Below, one piece after another: positions 25,943 through 34,289 of a DNA stretch of 58,688 nt. The number at the start of each line of letters is the position of its first letter. Within the stretch, counting starts at the first letter, position 1. Where the stretch lies: positions 1-58,688 of the forward strand of contig CABHOP010000091.1 in NCBI GenBank assembly GCA_902168085.1. Direction: 5' to 3'. The DNA comes from an uncultured Bacteroides sp. GTDB taxonomy: Bacteria > Bacteroidota > Bacteroidia > Chitinophagales > Chitinophagaceae. The notes beneath the pieces are model-generated. The model was not told the origin of the DNA. It searched no databases and saw only the letters and a list, made by a program, of their open reading frames with translations. The translations under genes and the position numbers were made by a program.

Positions 25943-26839
25943 CTATTGCTCGCGCAGTTTAGCCGGAACAGGAGCCGGGGCTTCTCCATCTTTCAACAGG
26001 TCCAGCGGTATCAGGTCTTTTACAAAGTTCCAGTAGCCATCTACCCATCTGAAGCCATCATACTGGCCGGTAGGCACATAGGTATATTTACGGTTCGGAT
26101 CGTTCACCTCCGACTCCAACCTGTCAAAATAAATGGCATTCATTTCCTTGTCGAGGTTCATTGACACCTGTACGCTTTTTTTGTACTCGATTATAAAACG
26201 CTTGATGCGTTCCTGCGGATTGTTTTGAGAACGAATATTAAATATCGGCGCCCCGAATACCACTCCCTGTGGCGTGAAAAACATGGGGTCCAGCACTTTT
26301 TTATTAGATATAGGGCTTGAAGCATTCAGGCCAAACATGGTATATACCTTTTCTCCATCCTTTTCCATCGTCATGATGCGATAGTACAGGGCACCATACC
26401 ATTTGCCACCTTGCAGTACGCTATCTTCTGCCCCTTTACCCAGTTGTGCGGTATAATCTATCAAGGGGTATAGCTTTAGTTGCTCACCGGCCATTTGTAT
26501 GGCACCATAATATCTCCTTGTTACTTCGGTATTGGCTACCGACCAGTTGAACATGCGGAAGCTGTTATCATCAGGCGCTATGATATTGATACGTGTGGCC
26601 AGGCTATCGAACCTATAGTTATAAGACCCCGGGATTTTTAATGCTCTTACCAGTTGTTTTACAAAAAGCTCTGTATGTATCTGTCGTATCTCCGGCAAAA
26701 ATGCATTGGCCATAGAGTCGGCGGTTATCATCAGCGAGTCTTCTATAGCCTTTATCTGGCGCATGTTATCTTGCGCAAAACCGTGTTGGGCATTGCAAAT
26801 CAAAGACAGGCAAAAAATAAGGGCTGCTTTTTTCAACAT
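25943..26839 (-). CDS. hypothetical secreted protein, Bacteroidota-type
   Basis: About 298 residues from ATG 26839, which gives a good signal peptide (LKKAALIFCLSLICNAQHGFAQ); the frame is open from 26872. The mature part has long polar helices early (RQIKAIEDSLMITADSMANA) and later beta-type blocks with GGKWYGALYYRIM, ASSPISNKKVLDPMFFTP and YDGFRWVDGYWNFVKDL. I recognise it only as a conserved-looking protein with no named domain. It is divergent from the Fe-S operon with 118 bp between the starts. The Pro-rich C-terminus (EAPAPVPAKLREQ) does not look like a type IX sorting domain. Confidence 0.8.
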   Translation of the reverse strand: MLKKAALIFCLSLICNAQHGFAQDNMRQIKAIEDSLMITADSMANAFLPEIRQIHTELFVKQLVRALKIPGSYNYRFDSLATRINIIAPDDNSFRMFNWSVANTEVTRRYYGAIQMAGEQLKLYPLIDYTAQLGKGAEDSVLQGGKWYGALYYRIMTMEKDGEKVYTMFGLNASSPISNKKVLDPMFFTPQGVVFGAPIFNIRSQNNPQERIKRFIIEYKKSVQVSMNLDKEMNAIYFDRLESEVNDPNRKYTYVPTGQYDGFRWVDGYWNFVKDLIPLDLLKDGEAPAPVPAKLREQ

Positions 26840-26957
26840 GTAACGGTAAACATTTACATCAAACCTAAACAATTTCCTTCAAACCTTCGAACATAGGGTG
26901 TTAAACTATGTTTTTAGCATAAAAGCTGTTAATTTCGAGGCGTCAAAAGTTTGTTAC

Positions 26958-28286
26958 ATGCAGGTTATTCAGCAGATATTTTTCATATTATGTGTAGGTG
27001 TTGCCGTGTACTTTTTCAGTAAAAAAGTAGGTGAAATACGCAGAAACATAAAACTGGGAAAAGATGAAGACCTGAGTAATGAACCGGGTGCGCGCTGGCG
27101 TAATATGGTACTGATGGCTTTGGGACAGAAGAAAATGTTTAAAAAACCTATCCCTGCGGTGCTTCACTTTGCAGTATACGCCGGTTTCATCATCATTAAT
27201 ATTGAAATACTAGAGATTATACTGGATGGTGTGCTAGGAAAACATCGCCTGTTTGCACCCATGTTGGGTGGTTTATATTCATTCCTCGTTGGCTTCTTCG
27301 AGGTATTGGCCGTATTGGTATGGCTGGCTTGCGCTGTATTTTTGGTTCGCAGGAATGTATTAAAAGTAAAACGCCTGAATCAACATGAACTGGATGGATG
27401 GCCAAAGAACGATGCCAATCTTATCCTTTCTACAGAGATCGTGTTGATGACCCTGTTCCTGATGATGAATACCGCCGACTTGGTATTACAAACTCGCGGT
27501 GTAGCGCATTATACTATTACAGAACCTTTCTGGATATCTCAAAATTTCACAGGTTTATTTGAAGGGTTATCTACCGGCACATTGATAGCTATAGAGCGTA
27601 CAGGCTGGTGGCTACACATTATCGGCGTATTAGGGTTTATGGTTTACCTGCCCTACTCCAAGCACCTGCATATCGTACTGGCCTTTCCCAATGCATATTA
27701 TACACGCCTGCAACCCAAAGGCGAAATGGATAATATGAAGGCAATACAGAATGAAGTACTGTATATGATGCAGCCCGAACTGGCACCACCTGCCGATGCT
27801 GCTGCAGCTCCGCAAGGTTTCGGTGCGAAGGATGTAAAAGACCTGAGCTGGAAAAACCTGCTGGATGCTTATTCTTGTACAGAATGTGGCCGCTGTACTG
27901 CTGCGTGTCCTGCAAATATTACAGGTAAGAAACTATCGCCTCGTAAGATAATGATGGATACCCGCGACAGGCTGGAAGAAGTAGGCAGGAACATCAATAA
28001 AAACAAAGGTCAATTTGTAGACGATGGTAAAACACTGGTACACGACTATATCACTACTGAAGAATTGCGTGCATGTACCACCTGCCAGGCTTGTGTAGAA
28101 GCTTGCCCTGTAGGGATAGAACCGCTGGATATTATACATGAACTGCGCCGTTACCTGGTGATGGAAGAAAGTAATAGCCCGCAAGAATGGAACATGATGT
28201 TTGGCAATATAGAGAACAACATGGCACCATGGAAATTTAGCCCTGATGAACGTGATAAATGGGCGGAAGAAATGGCAAATGCTTAG
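26958..28286 (+). CDS. membrane Fe-S oxidoreductase, HdrE/NarI-like plus double 4Fe-4S domain
   Basis: About 442 residues from ATG 26958. The N-terminal half has roughly five transmembrane helices with His in the membrane (VLHFAVYAGF, GWWLHIIGVLG), as in haem b subunits of the NarI/HdrE type. The C-terminal part has two ferredoxin clusters: CTECGRCTAACP (Cys 307, 310, 313, 317) and CTTCQACVEACP (Cys 373, 376, 379, 383). The next gene encodes a CCG-domain protein, giving a split membrane heterodisulfide-reductase-like pair. It probably moves electrons between quinone and an unknown partner. An upstream frame from 26898 exists but would not start with a membrane segment. Confidence 0.9.
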   Translation: MQVIQQIFFILCVGVAVYFFSKKVGEIRRNIKLGKDEDLSNEPGARWRNMVLMALGQKKMFKKPIPAVLHFAVYAGFIIINIEILEIILDGVLGKHRLFAPMLGGLYSFLVGFFEVLAVLVWLACAVFLVRRNVLKVKRLNQHELDGWPKNDANLILSTEIVLMTLFLMMNTADLVLQTRGVAHYTITEPFWISQNFTGLFEGLSTGTLIAIERTGWWLHIIGVLGFMVYLPYSKHLHIVLAFPNAYYTRLQPKGEMDNMKAIQNEVLYMMQPELAPPADAAAAPQGFGAKDVKDLSWKNLLDAYSCTECGRCTAACPANITGKKLSPRKIMMDTRDRLEEVGRNINKNKGQFVDDGKTLVHDYITTEELRACTTCQACVEACPVGIEPLDIIHELRRYLVMEESNSPQEWNMMFGNIENNMAPWKFSPDERDKWAEEMANA

Positions 28287-28328
28287 AATGACGATTGGAT
28301 CAATTATTTAACTACAGAAATTACAACT

Positions 28329-29111
28329 ATGCATATAAAATCAATGGCCGAATATGCTGCGAATGGCGAATCTCCTGAAGTATTGTTTTGGGTAGGGTGC
28401 GCCGGCAGTTTTGACCAGAGAGCACAGAGAATAACCAAAGCCTTTGCACAGATACTGGATAAAGTAGGTGTGAAGTTTGCCATCCTCGGCAAGGAAGAAA
28501 TGTGTACCGGAGACCCTGCAAGACGTGCCGGTAATGAGTTCCTTTTCCAGATGATGGCTTATAACAATATACAAACCCTGAATATGTATGGTGTGCAGAA
28601 AATAGTTACAGCCTGCCCGCACTGTTTCAACATATTGAAGAATGAGTATCCCCCACTCGGCGGAACTTACGAAGTAATACACCATACTACCTTTCTGCAG
28701 CAACTGATAAATGATGGTCGTGTGCGCCTGAAAGAAGGCGGCGATTTCAAAGGCAAAAAAATAACATATCACGATAGCTGCTATTTAGGCCGTGGTAATA
28801 ACATTTATGAAGCGCCACGCGAAGTATTAAAGGCATTGGATGTAGAACTCGTAGAGATGAAGCGTTGCCGTACCAATGGCTTGTGCTGTGGTGCAGGCGG
28901 TGCGCAAATGTTTAAAGAAGATGAGCCGGGCAATACACGTATCAATTTTGAGCGTTCATCAGAAGCTTTGGAAACCGGTGCTACGGTAATAGCAGCCAAT
29001 TGTCCTTTTTGCACTACCATGCTGATGGATGGCGTGAAAAATAAAGAGAAGGAAGATAGTGTGATGGTGCTGGATATTGCAGAAATGGTAGCTCGTTCAT
29101 TGGCAGATTAA
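28329..29111 (+). CDS. CCG-domain Fe-S oxidoreductase (HdrB/GlpC-like)
   Basis: 260 residues with two cysteine-rich CCG repeats. The first has VGCAGSFD, CPHCFN and CYLGRGN; the second has CCGAGGAQMF and NCPFCTTM. Such repeats bind noncubane or 4Fe-4S clusters in HdrB, the glycolate oxidase subunit GlcF and GlpC. It is soluble and should dock on the membrane partner encoded 42 bp upstream. The pair recurs in Bacteroidota, often near acyl-CoA or electron-transfer genes; its physiological substrate is not established from this window. The start at MHIKSMAEYA fits the conserved N-terminus. Confidence 0.92.
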   Translation: MHIKSMAEYAANGESPEVLFWVGCAGSFDQRAQRITKAFAQILDKVGVKFAILGKEEMCTGDPARRAGNEFLFQMMAYNNIQTLNMYGVQKIVTACPHCFNILKNEYPPLGGTYEVIHHTTFLQQLINDGRVRLKEGGDFKGKKITYHDSCYLGRGNNIYEAPREVLKALDVELVEMKRCRTNGLCCGAGGAQMFKEDEPGNTRINFERSSEALETGATVIAANCPFCTTMLMDGVKNKEKEDSVMVLDIAEMVARSLAD

Positions 29112-29114
29112 TAC

Positions 29115-29723
29115 ATGAAATTATTATCAGGTAATAATACTAAAGCAGGTTGGGAAAACAGGTTACTGAAAGACCTGGCCTTTATTAAAAGAAAGGGGCG
29201 TTACCCGCTTAGTAAGCGTACGCTGATGCCATCTGCATTTATCCTGTTTATGTGTTTTTTCTTTCTCAGGATGGCATGGCCAATGTTCTTTCTTACCAAT
29301 AAGTTTGGCATAACAGCACTTGTAGTAATAATGGCCGCTTTGGGCATAGGCATTAGCATCTACCAGTACTACAGTGTACTTTCCTTTAAAAAGATAGCCG
29401 CACCCTTTCATTTACAGCGAAACCAGGAACTATTGCAACAGTTCTTTCAATCACAAAGACTGGCATATACGCAGCATCCGGAAGCACCGGAGGTGTTTAT
29501 GATACTTAGTAAAAACCTGAGTATGCGTGGCGACTATCGTGAGGTGATGATATTTATTTCTGACGACCATCAGATATTGGTAAATAGCCATTTTAGTGGC
29601 GATAAGTTTACTGTTACCTCCCCCTCCCGGCAATACAAACAAATGGCAGGCAGGCTTAATAGCTGGATAAATATCCATATAAAGAATGGAGATAAGCCCA
29701 CTACTGCTGTCAGCCACATATAA
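29115..29723 (+). CDS. hypothetical membrane protein with two helices
   Basis: 202 residues, family not recognised. Two adjacent transmembrane helices lie at ~40-80 (FILFMCFFFLRMAWPMFFL and ALVVIMAALGIGISIY), with cytoplasmic-type basic residues before them. The C-terminal ~110 residues are soluble and end in a Ser/Thr-rich tail. The start is three bases after the CCG gene stop, so it is cotranscribed with the Fe-S pair. It could be an accessory of that complex, but nothing in the sequence shows a redox function. Confidence 0.8.
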   Translation: MKLLSGNNTKAGWENRLLKDLAFIKRKGRYPLSKRTLMPSAFILFMCFFFLRMAWPMFFLTNKFGITALVVIMAALGIGISIYQYYSVLSFKKIAAPFHLQRNQELLQQFFQSQRLAYTQHPEAPEVFMILSKNLSMRGDYREVMIFISDDHQILVNSHFSGDKFTVTSPSRQYKQMAGRLNSWINIHIKNGDKPTTAVSHI

Positions 29724-29725
29724 CG

Positions 29726-29733
29726 TAACTTTG
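29726..29733 (+). promoter_or_regulatory. -7 box TAACTTTG, six bases before the next ATG
   Basis: Exact TAnnTTTG match. The predicted transcription start coincides with the ATG at 29740, so the downstream gene may be leaderless in addition to any readthrough. No clear -33 element was found. Confidence 0.45.
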
Positions 29734-29739
29734 CACACT

Positions 29740-30258
29740 ATGCATTTAGAAGAATTGAAATCACTGATACCCGCAGATTTTGCAGATGAGGCACGTGTAT
29801 GGATATACCAGAGCAGCAGGGCATTTATCGAAAAGGAAGAAAAAGAAATAAATGAGCAGTTGGAGCAGTTTTACACCCAATGGCAATCGCATGGCGACCC
29901 TGTAAAAGGATGGGCAAAGTTACTGTTCAGGCAGTTCATAGTAGTAATTGCAGATGAAACGGATATTAAAGTGGGTGGTTGTAGCACAGACAGTTCTGTG
30001 CGTATTATAAAGAGCATTGGAAGACAATATGATGTAAATATGTTTGACAGGCTGATGCTTACCTTTTTGGTAAAGGGCAAAGCAGAAATGCTGCCCTTAA
30101 ACCAAGTGAGCTATGCTTTGGAAAAAGGCTATATCAGTATGGAAACACCACTTTTTAATAACGTGGTAACTACAAAGAAAGATTTGATGACCAGTTGGCT
30201 GGTTCCAATAAAGGATTCGTGGTTGGCAACAAGGCTAAACCTTGCTCAACAAGCTTAA
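29740..30258 (+). CDS. conserved Bacteroidota protein often labelled ABC transporter ATPase
   Basis: About 172 residues from ATG 29740; the upstream frame from 29686 overlaps the previous gene and is unlikely. Recognisable blocks are ARVWIYQSSRAFIEKEEKEI, the middle DIKVGGCSTDSSVRIIKSI and the FDRLMLTFLVKGKAEMLPL segment. Databases often carry an ABC ATPase label for this family, but no Walker A, signature or Walker B motif is present, so I do not support it. It is a small soluble protein of unknown function. It ends at a strong bidirectional terminator shared with the convergent gene. Confidence 0.85.
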   Translation: MHLEELKSLIPADFADEARVWIYQSSRAFIEKEEKEINEQLEQFYTQWQSHGDPVKGWAKLLFRQFIVVIADETDIKVGGCSTDSSVRIIKSIGRQYDVNMFDRLMLTFLVKGKAEMLPLNQVSYALEKGYISMETPLFNNVVTTKKDLMTSWLVPIKDSWLATRLNLAQQA

Positions 30259-30259
30259 T

Positions 30260-30287
30260 AAAAAAGCGCCTAAGCAGGCGCTTTTTT
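30260..30287. terminator. bidirectional terminator between convergent genes
   Basis: 11-bp stem AAAAAAGCGCC/GGCGCTTTTTT with a six-base loop and A/T runs on both sides. Confidence 0.9.
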
Positions 30288-30288
30288 A

Positions 30289-30888
30289 TTACTTAACTTC
30301 TTTATCTATGAATTTACCCAGTCCCTTACCGGCTACCGCATAAGATTCTTGTATACGTGTACCAGTGTCATAGTCGTTACCGCCAAATGTGCGCCCGGGA
30401 CAATTTTGCACAGATATCCTGGCTAAAGGTGTACCCGGGTTTGCTGTTTCAACTATCCATGCCTCACCATCTATCTCGGCATTCTTGCGCGTCACATATA
30501 CATTATAACCGGGTTCTGTATAGGTTGTTTTGAATATAAGGGTGTACTTTTCATTAGGATATTCGCCAATGTTTATATCGCTGTGTTTTGCGAACAACTC
30601 TTTGAACTGCGGTTCGAACCTGTTCTTACGGTCCGCCTTCCAAGATTTCACCCATTCATCGCCTTTTCCCGCTTCTTTTTTATTGTAATCATCTTTTTTC
30701 TTCGATAGATATTCTTCTTCCGTTTCGAATTTTCCTACACCCATTTTGCTGTAATCAAATTGTACATTCAGTTTGGTTACACCTTTCAGAGCATCCATGT
30801 TACCATCCAGAATACGCACCTTTTGCGCAAATGCACTGGCAGATACTAATAATGCAGCGGATAATAAGCTAATGTGTATTGCTTTCAT
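30289..30888 (-). CDS. hypothetical secreted protein
   Basis: 199 residues with a textbook signal peptide (KAIHISLLSAALLVSASAFA). The mature part contains a Lys/Glu-rich amphipathic stretch (residues ~50-95), then beta-type blocks with YTLIFKTTYTEPGYNVYVTR and IVETANPGTPLARISVQN. No named domain is recognised. A single Cys occurs in QNCPGR, so there is no disulfide within the mature chain. Its upstream region (30889-31056) is shared with the divergent parC gene. Confidence 0.8.
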   Translation of the reverse strand: MKAIHISLLSAALLVSASAFAQKVRILDGNMDALKGVTKLNVQFDYSKMGVGKFETEEEYLSKKKDDYNKKEAGKGDEWVKSWKADRKNRFEPQFKELFAKHSDINIGEYPNEKYTLIFKTTYTEPGYNVYVTRKNAEIDGEAWIVETANPGTPLARISVQNCPGRTFGGNDYDTGTRIQESYAVAGKGLGKFIDKEVK

Positions 30889-31056
30889 TTAAATAGATTT
30901 TGAGTATCAAAAATAGGCATATAGTGCTAATAACAAGAATGTCAGGGTATTATTACATCTTTACAAACAGAAATGGATATTGAATGAGATATTATTCAAT
31001 ATTTACTTTTACCGGCTAAGGAATATTTTTGCAGACTAATTTAAAGAGGAAGGATA

Positions 31057-33573
31057 ATGCCCGAAATGGAAAATCACGCAGAGCAAAACTCGGTATTGCT
31101 GAATGAGATGTACCAGAACTGGTTTCTTGATTACGCCAGTTATGTAATATTAGAGCGCGCTGTGCCTGCGGTAGAGGATGGACTGAAACCTGTACAACGC
31201 CGGATCCTGCACGCCATGAAGGAAATGGATGATGGCAGGTATAATAAAATAGCCAATGTGATAGGGCAAACCATGCAGTATCACCCACATGGGGATGCAT
31301 CTATTGGGGATGCTATCATTAATATGGGGCAAAAAGACCTGATGATAGATACCCAGGGTAACTGGGGAGATGTCCGTACGGGTGACAGTGCAGCTGCACC
31401 GCGATATATAGAAGGTCGGCTGTCAAAATTTGCCCTTGATGTAGCATTTAATGGTAAGACGACGAAGTGGCAATTGAGTTATGATGGACGTAAGAATGAA
31501 CCTGTAACGCTGCCAATGAAGTTTCCCATGCTGCTGGCACAGGGTGCAGAAGGTATTGCCGTGGGGCTTTCTACCAAAATTTTACCGCACAACTTTTGCG
31601 AACTGCTGGAAGCTGCTATCAAATACCTGAAAGGCCGGAAGTTTGAATTATATCCGGATTTTGGTACAGGCGGGATGATAGATGTGAGCAATTACAACGA
31701 TGGTGCCCGTGGTGGTAAAGTACGCGTAAGGGCGCATATAGAGGAAGTAGATAAAAAAACACTGGCTATTAAAGATGTGCCGTATAATACCACCACCACC
31801 CAGTTGGTAGATAGCATCCTGAAAGCCAATGATAACGGTAAGATCAAAATAAAGAGCGTAACAGATAATACAGCTAAAGATGTAGAGCTATTGGTGCAAC
31901 TGGCCCCCGGCGTTACTACCGACCAGACCATTGATGCCCTATATGCATTTACCGACTGTGAAATAAGTATATCGCCCAATGCTTGTGTTATCATTAATGA
32001 TAAACCGCATTTTGTAGGTGTAAGTGAACTGCTGAAAAACTCGGCAGAACATACGAAAGCTTTATTGCTGAAGGAACTGGAAATAAAGCTGGGAGAGCTG
32101 GAAGAAGACTGGCACTACTCATCGCTGGAGAAGATATTTATCGAGAAACGCATCTATCGAGATATAGAAGAGCAAACTACCTGGGAAGGCGTACTGGAAG
32201 CTATTGATAATGGTTTAAAACCCTATAAAAAGAAGCTACGCCGTGCCGTGACGCAGGAAGATATCATCAAGCTGACTGAAATACGCATTAAGCGTATATC
32301 TAAGTTCGATACCTTCAAAGCTGATGAACACATCAAAGGTGTGGAAGCGGGCATAGACGAGGTGAAATACAATATTGAACACCTGAACGATTATGCTATA
32401 GCCTACTACGAAGGCTTGCTGAAAAAGCATGGTAAAGGAAAAGAGCGTAAAACAGAAATAAGGCCATTTGAAACCATACAGGCACAAACGGTAGCCATAG
32501 CTAATGCTAAGCTGTACGTAAACTATAAAGAAGGCTTTATAGGTACGGGGCTTAAAAAGGATGAGTTTGCTTTTGACTGTTCTGACCTTGATAATATCAT
32601 TGTTTTCAAGCGAGATGGCAAAATGGTGATTACTAAAGTGGCCGATAAAACCTTTGTGGGTAAAGACATCATATACCTGGCCATATTTGTAAAGAATGAT
32701 GAACGTACTACTTACAACATGATGTATGTAGATGGCAAAACAGGTATTGCTTACGCAAAGCGTTTTAATGTGACCGGTATCACTCGTGATAAGGAATATG
32801 ACCTTACCAAGGGAAATCCAAACAGCAAAGTGCTATATTTTACAGCTAATCCTAATGGTGAAGCAGAAGTTGTAGCCATAACACTTTCTCCCGGCAGCAA
32901 AGCAAGGAATAAGAGCCTTGACTTCTACTTTGAAGAACTGGAAATAAAAGGCCGGAGCTCACAAGGCAATCAGGTAACTAAATACCCTATCAAAAGTGTT
33001 AAGTTCAAGGAAAAAGGCCGTACTACCCTATCGGGGCAAAAGCTATGGTACGATGAAACGGTTGGAAGGTTGAACAAAGACTCCATCGGACAATTTTTAG
33101 GCAGCTTTGAAGAAAGCGATCGCATAATAGCATTCTATGCCGATGGCACTTATGAGCTAACAGATTTCGAATTAACAAACAGGTTTGATACCGACACTTT
33201 ATTGCATATCGAGAAATTCTCACATGAGAAAGTCGTATCTGCTATTTATTATGATGCAAAGAGTGCCCAATATTATGCTAAACGCTTTGTAATAGAGAGC
33301 CAGGCACTTAAAAATAAATACAGCTTTATAAAAGAAGGAGAAGGAAACTATCTCTCATTAGTCACTACAAAAGCCGAGCCGATTATAGTCCTGAAATCAG
33401 GAAAGAAAAAATCGGAACTTACGGAGGAAACGGTTGCCCTACATGAAACAATTGATGTAACAGGTTGGAAAACAGTTGGTTCTAAAATTGCAGGTAGCGA
33501 CTTGAAAGAGGTGTATGTGCAAGAAGATGAGAAGGCTAATAACGGAGAGCTGGAGGCCCCGACCCTCTTCTGA
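31057..33573 (+). CDS. parC: DNA topoisomerase IV subunit A
   Basis: 838 residues, right for a Bacteroidota ParC. The breakage-reunion core has YASYVILERAVPAVEDGLKP, QYHPHGDASIGDAI, and the catalytic tyrosine in AAPRYIEGR (Tyr ~117). The C-terminal part has a degenerate beta-pinwheel without a GyrA box, supporting ParC over GyrA. It decatenates daughter chromosomes with ParE, whose gene is not next to it. At the position of E. coli GyrA Ser83 it has Ala (HGDAS). An AGGAAGG Shine-Dalgarno match precedes the ATG, unusual for this phylum, and a TATTTTTG box lies at 31024-31031. Confidence 0.95.
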   Translation: MPEMENHAEQNSVLLNEMYQNWFLDYASYVILERAVPAVEDGLKPVQRRILHAMKEMDDGRYNKIANVIGQTMQYHPHGDASIGDAIINMGQKDLMIDTQGNWGDVRTGDSAAAPRYIEGRLSKFALDVAFNGKTTKWQLSYDGRKNEPVTLPMKFPMLLAQGAEGIAVGLSTKILPHNFCELLEAAIKYLKGRKFELYPDFGTGGMIDVSNYNDGARGGKVRVRAHIEEVDKKTLAIKDVPYNTTTTQLVDSILKANDNGKIKIKSVTDNTAKDVELLVQLAPGVTTDQTIDALYAFTDCEISISPNACVIINDKPHFVGVSELLKNSAEHTKALLLKELEIKLGELEEDWHYSSLEKIFIEKRIYRDIEEQTTWEGVLEAIDNGLKPYKKKLRRAVTQEDIIKLTEIRIKRISKFDTFKADEHIKGVEAGIDEVKYNIEHLNDYAIAYYEGLLKKHGKGKERKTEIRPFETIQAQTVAIANAKLYVNYKEGFIGTGLKKDEFAFDCSDLDNIIVFKRDGKMVITKVADKTFVGKDIIYLAIFVKNDERTTYNMMYVDGKTGIAYAKRFNVTGITRDKEYDLTKGNPNSKVLYFTANPNGEAEVVAITLSPGSKARNKSLDFYFEELEIKGRSSQGNQVTKYPIKSVKFKEKGRTTLSGQKLWYDETVGRLNKDSIGQFLGSFEESDRIIAFYADGTYELTDFELTNRFDTDTLLHIEKFSHEKVVSAIYYDAKSAQYYAKRFVIESQALKNKYSFIKEGEGNYLSLVTTKAEPIIVLKSGKKKSELTEETVALHETIDVTGWKTVGSKIAGSDLKEVYVQEDEKANNGELEAPTLF

Positions 33574-33642
33574 TGAACACCTTTTTTGACAGAAATTCAG
33601 TACCTTCACGCACCTTTTTCATAAAAGGCAGATCCATACGTA

Positions 33643-34257
33643 ATGAAAAAAATAGAACTGGAAATTGTAGCCCTTTCTCATAGCATCACACAGACGCATT
33701 CTTACGCAGTAGTATTAGGAGAAGTAAATGGCCTTCGTCGTTTACCTATCGTAATTGGTGGATTTGAAGCCCAGGCTATTGCAGTAGCGTTGGAGCGTAT
33801 GCAACCCAGCCGTCCCCTTACACACGATCTTTTTGCCAATTTCATGACAACATTTGGCATAGATCTGGTAGAAGTAATCATATATAAACTTGAAGAAGGC
33901 ATATTTTTTGCCAAATTGGTATGCCAGAATAACGATGAAACGATTGAAATTGATTCCCGCACCTCTGATGCCTTAGCACTGGCAGTGAGGGCTAATTGCC
34001 GTATTTACACTTATGAAAACATCCTGGAATCTGCAGGCCTTTTCCTGGAAAATACAGAGGAAGGACAAGCAGGTGCTGCTGCTTCAGGCAAGCCTACGGT
34101 TACCAGCCAGGGCGCTGCTTCAGGGTTTGAAAAAGACCTTAAAAGTATGTCGCTTGAAGATCTGAACACTTTATTACAACAGGTATTGGAACAGGAAGAT
34201 TATGTACGCGCCATCACCATTCGTGATGAGATCAATAGCAGGGAGAATAATAAATAA
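33643..34257 (+). CDS. bifunctional nuclease family protein (DUF151) with UVR motif
   Basis: 204 residues. Residues 1-135 are the BFN/DUF151 domain: EIVALSHSITQTHSYAVVLG, LPIVIGGFEAQAIAVALE, then IEIDSRTSDALALAVR. Related plant and Thermotoga-type proteins have reported DNase/RNase activity. After an Ala/Gly-rich linker, residues ~166-200 form a UvrB/UvrC interaction helix pair (LEDLNTLLQQVLEQEDYVRAI). The combination is common in Bacteroidota and suggests a nucleic-acid or stress role. It starts 69 bp after parC and may share its transcript. Confidence 0.92.
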   Translation: MKKIELEIVALSHSITQTHSYAVVLGEVNGLRRLPIVIGGFEAQAIAVALERMQPSRPLTHDLFANFMTTFGIDLVEVIIYKLEEGIFFAKLVCQNNDETIEIDSRTSDALALAVRANCRIYTYENILESAGLFLENTEEGQAGAAASGKPTVTSQGAASGFEKDLKSMSLEDLNTLLQQVLEQEDYVRAITIRDEINSRENNK

Positions 34258-34289
34258 TCGTTAACACTTAAAACATTTTCACAAGTTTA

